Source: Gordonia amarae NBRC 15530 (lineage in GTDB: Bacteria > Actinomycetota > Actinomycetes > Mycobacteriales > Mycobacteriaceae). Taken from it: 64,000 bases of DNA. The DNA is taken from contig NZ_BAED01000028.1 in NCBI RefSeq assembly GCF_000241345.1, positions 1 to 64,000 on the forward strand, written 5' to 3'. Position 1 is the stretch's first letter. Each line of letters opens with the position of its first letter. The notes below the pieces were generated by a model. That model worked only from the letters and a program-made list of their open reading frames with translations. It searched no databases and was not told the origin of the DNA. The position numbers and the translations under genes are program-made. Positions 61,601-64,000 of this stretch are shown piece by piece.

Positions 61601-64000
61601 AGGTCGAGCTGCGCGGGAATCAGCGGCAGCGGCAGGGTGGCGATCGACAGCCCGGTCAGCGACATCTCCGCATCGGTGGCCGAAGCCCCCGGATCGAAGG
61701 AGAACATCACCTGCGCCAGCGGCGAGAACGCCTCCGACCGCACCGGATCGACCGCCTCAACGACCGATTCGAACGGTACGTCCGCGTGGGTGAATCCGGC
61801 CAGATCAACGCTGCGTATCTGATCGAGCAGCGTCGTGAACGAAGCCGAAGGATCGACCTCGGCGCGCAGGACGAGGGTGTTGACGAACATGCCCACCAGC
61901 GGTTCCAGGACACTGCGGCCCCGGCCGGCGATCGGGGTGGCCACCGCGATGTCGGTGCTCGCGCTCAGCCGTGCCAGCAGTACCGACAGTGCGGCGTGTA
62001 CCACCATGAACGGTGTCGCACCACTGTCGCGGGCCAGGCGCTCGACGACCTGCCCGATGTGCGCCGGGATCTCGAACGACACACTGTCACCCCGGCGGGA
62101 GGCCACCTGGGGGCGCGGCCGGTCGGTGGGCAACTCGATCACCTCGGGCAACCCGGCGAGGTGCTCGCGCCAGTACGCGAGCTGCCTGCCGAGCACCGAG
62201 GTCTCCTCGCTCGCCGATCCGAGCACCTCGTGCTGCCAGATGGCGAAGTCGGCGAACTGCACCGCCAGCGGCTGCCACGCGGGTTCCTGTCCCGCCGACC
62301 GCGCCGTGTACGCGGTCACGATGTCCGAGAGCAGCGGCAGCATCGACTCGCCGTCGGCCGCGATGTGGTGTACCACCAGACCAAGCAGGTACTCGTCGCC
62401 GCTCACGTGCAGCAGACGCACGCGCAGCGGCCATTCGGAGCTGACGTCGAAGCCCGCCGACACCTCGGTGAGCAACTGTTCCTCGGTGTCCACGATCTGC
62501 CAGATGCCGCGCTGCCCGAACTCGGTGACATCGCAGATCCGTTGTCCCGGAACACCCTCAACGGTCGGGAAGACAGTCCGCAGCACCTGCTGGCGTTCGA
62601 CGAGGTCGACGAGGGAGCGTTCGAGCGCACCGGTGTCGAGGTCACCGGTCAGCCTCAGGACGGCGGGCACGTTGTAGGTGGACTGCGTGGTGTCGTACTG
62701 GTTGATGAACCACATCCGCGCCTGCGCGAACGACAACGGGATCTGGTCGGGGCGGGGTTCGACCGCGACGATCGGCGCCAGGGTCGCGGCATTGCCGGAC
62801 ACCGCGGCGATCAGCTCACGCACCGACGGCGCGTCGAAGACCTCGCGCACCGACACCGCCACACCGAGCACCTCCGACGCCCGCGCCACCACCCGCGTCG
62901 CCGACAGCGAGTTGCCGCCGAGGTCGAAGAACGATGCCGTGACCGACACCTCGTCGACGTCGAGGATGTCGGCGTAGATCCGAGCGACCGCCGCTTCGGC
63001 ATCGGTGGCCGGCGCCACGAACCGGTGCGCCTCGATCATCGGATCCGGCAGCGCCCGCTTGTCGAGCTTGCCGACCGGGGTCAGCGGCATCGTGTCGAGG
63101 ACCGTCACCGAGGCTGGCACCATGTGGACCGGCATCCGCTGTGCGACAAATGCTTTCAGCTCTGCCACGTCGACGCTGCCGGCGTCGCCGACCACATAGG
63201 CGGCCAGCGCGGTCGCGTTCTGTCCGCCGACACCGATGACCACCGCCGAACTCACCTCGGGGTGGCTGTTGAGCACCGCCTCGATCTCGCCGAGCTCGAT
63301 CCGCAGACCCCGCAGTTTCACCTGGTCGTCGTTGCGGCCGGAGTACTCCAGGACCGGCCTGCCCAGGTGGTCGTACCGCCAGCGCACCACGTCGCCGGTG
63401 CGGTACATCCGCTCGCCGGGCGCACCGTATGGGTTGGCCACGAACCTGTCCGCGGTCACGTCGGGCCGGTGCAGGTAGCCACGGGCCAGCGGGCATCCGG
63501 CGATGTACAGTTCGCCGGACACGCCCACCGGGACCGGGCCGAGCAGCGCGTCGAGAACCATCAGGTCGGCGCCGGCGATCGGCCCGCCGAGGTCCACCAG
63601 GTCGCCCGGGCGCATCGCGTCGGTGATGGTGACACCCACCGTCGCCTCCGTCGGCCCGTACAGGTTGTGCATCGGCCAGCGCGATGCCCACTCGTCGACG
63701 AGCAGCTGACTGATGGCCTCGCCGCCGACGTAGATACGGTTCGGCGTCCTCAACGTGCCGGGGTCGAGGGTCGCGAGCACGGTGGGCGTGAGTCCGACCA
63801 GCGTGATGCCCTGTCCGTTGATGAAGTCCTGCAGCACCTCACCGCCGAGCGCGTCCTGCGGTCGGTACACCAGGGTGCCGCCGGTCATCGTCGCCATCAT
63901 GTACTCGAACACCGACGCGTCGAAGCTCGGCGTCGCAAAGCCCAGCACCCGCGCGCCTTCGGGCACCTCGGCCCGCCGGACCTCCTCTGTTCCCAGATTC
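58663..64000 (-). CDS. Nonribosomal peptide synthetase, 5' part beyond window (A-T-C-A-T-TE visible)
   Basis: At least 1,778 codons, open to the window edge, so the N-terminal part is missing. Domain order on the visible part: adenylation core from A4 on (TPSFDASVFEYM, YGPTEATVG, RNDDQVKLRG), carrier (FFDLGGNSLSATR, near 62.9 kb), condensation (HHIAADG near 62.36 kb, so probably LCL type), a complete adenylation domain (LFTSGSTGKPKG, YTFDVSVPELF, LYGPTEAAVE), carrier (FFDLGGNSLSAVR), and a thioesterase (GWSLGG near 59.34 kb). It ends the peptide with TE release. The thioesterase contains an unusual acidic insert. No epimerisation domain is seen. Confidence 0.95.
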   Translation of the reverse strand, partial: NLGTEEVRRAEVPEGARVLGFATPSFDASVFEYMMATMTGGTLVYRPQDALGGEVLQDFINGQGITLVGLTPTVLATLDPGTLRTPNRIYVGGEAISQLLVDEWASRWPMHNLYGPTEATVGVTITDAMRPGDLVDLGGPIAGADLMVLDALLGPVPVGVSGELYIAGCPLARGYLHRPDVTADRFVANPYGAPGERMYRTGDVVRWRYDHLGRPVLEYSGRNDDQVKLRGLRIELGEIEAVLNSHPEVSSAVVIGVGGQNATALAAYVVGDAGSVDVAELKAFVAQRMPVHMVPASVTVLDTMPLTPVGKLDKRALPDPMIEAHRFVAPATDAEAAVARIYADILDVDEVSVTASFFDLGGNSLSATRVVARASEVLGVAVSVREVFDAPSVRELIAAVSGNAATLAPIVAVEPRPDQIPLSFAQARMWFINQYDTTQSTYNVPAVLRLTGDLDTGALERSLVDLVERQQVLRTVFPTVEGVPGQRICDVTEFGQRGIWQIVDTEEQLLTEVSAGFDVSSEWPLRVRLLHVSGDEYLLGLVVHHIAADGESMLPLLSDIVTAYTARSAGQEPAWQPLAVQFADFAIWQHEVLGSASEETSVLGRQLAYWREHLAGLPEVIELPTDRPRPQVASRRGDSVSFEIPAHIGQVVERLARDSGATPFMVVHAALSVLLARLSASTDIAVATPIAGRGRSVLEPLVGMFVNTLVLRAEVDPSASFTTLLDQIRSVDLAGFTHADVPFESVVEAVDPVRSEAFSPLAQVMFSFDPGASATDAEMSLTGLSIATLPLPLIPAQLDLSVVVSSAPDGSAWEGGIVYAVDLFDASTIDAFAGTFVRVLEGLTAQPSTAVGDIDWLSADDAKQVARESAGGAVTIPEGSLPGVLAARAASNPDAVALWYEGREVSYAEFSARVSVLARELISAGIGTDAAVGVSIDRSIEMVVAIHAVVAAGGQYVPIATDAPADRVQYMMETAGVELVLVGAAGTPEVGDARTVVVDCSGPADLSVAPVTDADRLTPLRPDNAIYTLFTSGSTGKPKGVTLSHAAVLNRLWWGLDELPIDESDSVVLKTPYTFDVSVPELFAPLMIGARMVVLKGGGHIEPLYVAEIVERTRATMVHFVPSMLAVFVDVVGVERISRMDSVRIISLTGEAVPPAVAADLRSALPDILFYNLYGPTEAAVEITCESIERADATDSSVPIGVPVWNSTSHVLDGRLHRVPDGVVGELYLGGVQLARGYAARPDLTAERFVADPFGSGERLYRTGDLVRRRADGVLEYLGRTDFQVKLRGQRVELGEIEAVIAAAPGVVNAAVIVAKAPGGGDYLVGYVSPAEADVAAVASSARASLAEYMIPSAWMTLDELPLNSAGKIDRRALPAHDPTLLQEAYVAPEGHYENIVAAIFADVLGLEQVSAAASFFDLGGNSLSAVRVVDRLRKEFTIDVGLASLFSDPSVRAVAALIESGVRANNGVLLVLRTQGSRRPLFCVHPAGGVAWFYGGFVPYLADRPIYGLQDPHVVADEPAATDVVELAERYVQEMKQIQPAGPYNVLGWSLGGTIAHAVVALLQREGDTVAYLGVMDAVLLPVDDESQSADESGSADESAVGTDAVVGDGADVPGSDIDGVTGQEEAAGVTDTGIAADLLGGWRELFNLDESTQISSEEDLIGMIRDQIASLGLLTADEVDRVVEGFQTAPSLVGGYRPLDYTGDVQLFVATQDKSDPRALAQAWRAFVTGEIREVLVDTYHLGMADPQSLEVIGPELSRALDAADAAFPAGPSTDR

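Overview
The window is high-GC actinobacterial DNA, most likely from a mycolic-acid-bearing member of the Mycobacteriales (Gordonia/Williamsia/Nocardia-like). The signs are two antigen-85-type mycolyltransferases, an MTB12-like lipoprotein, actinobacterial-type narGHJI, a separate rplN-rplX-rplE-rpsN ribosomal block, and IdeR/DtxR-like iron boxes. The genus is inference.

Region 1 (1-17.9 kb) is a defence island. It opens with the end of a CRISPR array (36-nt repeats), then cas2 and a cas4-cas1 fusion on the minus strand. Divergent from these is cas3-csx17(cas8)-csb1(cas7)-csb2(cas5/6) on the plus strand, which makes a complete type I-G (formerly I-U) system. Converging on csb2, with only 6 bp between stop codons, is a tightly coupled five-gene minus-strand operon: a sigma4/alpha-CTD-like DNA-binding protein, a MutL/MORC-type GHKL ATPase, a Z1-domain helicase-like protein, a ParA-type ATPase and a small SAP-like protein. 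This resembles MutL-Z1 ('mza'-type) anti-phage loci but has no recognisable AIPR, methylase or nuclease gene. It is one of the two best candidates for something undescribed.

Region 2 (18-21.8 kb) is a four-gene operon of an SPFH protein with a GYF-like tail, a double zinc-ribbon membrane protein and two small membrane proteins, like Bacillus ydjGHI. Region 3 (21.8-33.5 kb) holds an SDR oxidoreductase and then an isonitrile-type lipid locus: a PCP-thioesterase didomain protein, an isonitrile synthase (ScoE/Rv0097 type, every published active-site position matching at one constant offset), FcoT thioesterase, a FadD10-like acyl-AMP ligase and a MOP-family flippase. A near-consensus iron box precedes the ScoE gene. 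No NRPS is adjacent, unlike the Mycobacterium tuberculosis Rv0096-Rv0101 locus. Two large overlapping LAL-type LuxR regulators follow.

Region 4 (33.6-48 kb) has a 1,406-aa secreted surface protein, a roughly 1-kb non-coding stretch with a diverged duplication of the narG 5' region, narGHJI plus a narK-type transporter ending in a clear terminator, and a minus-strand dihydrodipicolinate-reductase-like gene. Region 5 (48.3-53.7 kb) has rplN-rplX-rplE-rpsN, closed by a 16-bp-stem terminator, and a two-component locus that looks like a duplicated pair in which one copy has lost its receiver and its kinase motifs. Region 6 (53.8-64 kb) carries an acetoacetate-decarboxylase-like protein, two mycolyltransferases flanking an MTB12-like lipoprotein, a 107-aa adenylation-like fragment, an MbtH protein and the 3' part of an NRPS (A-T-C-A-T-TE visible) running off the right edge.
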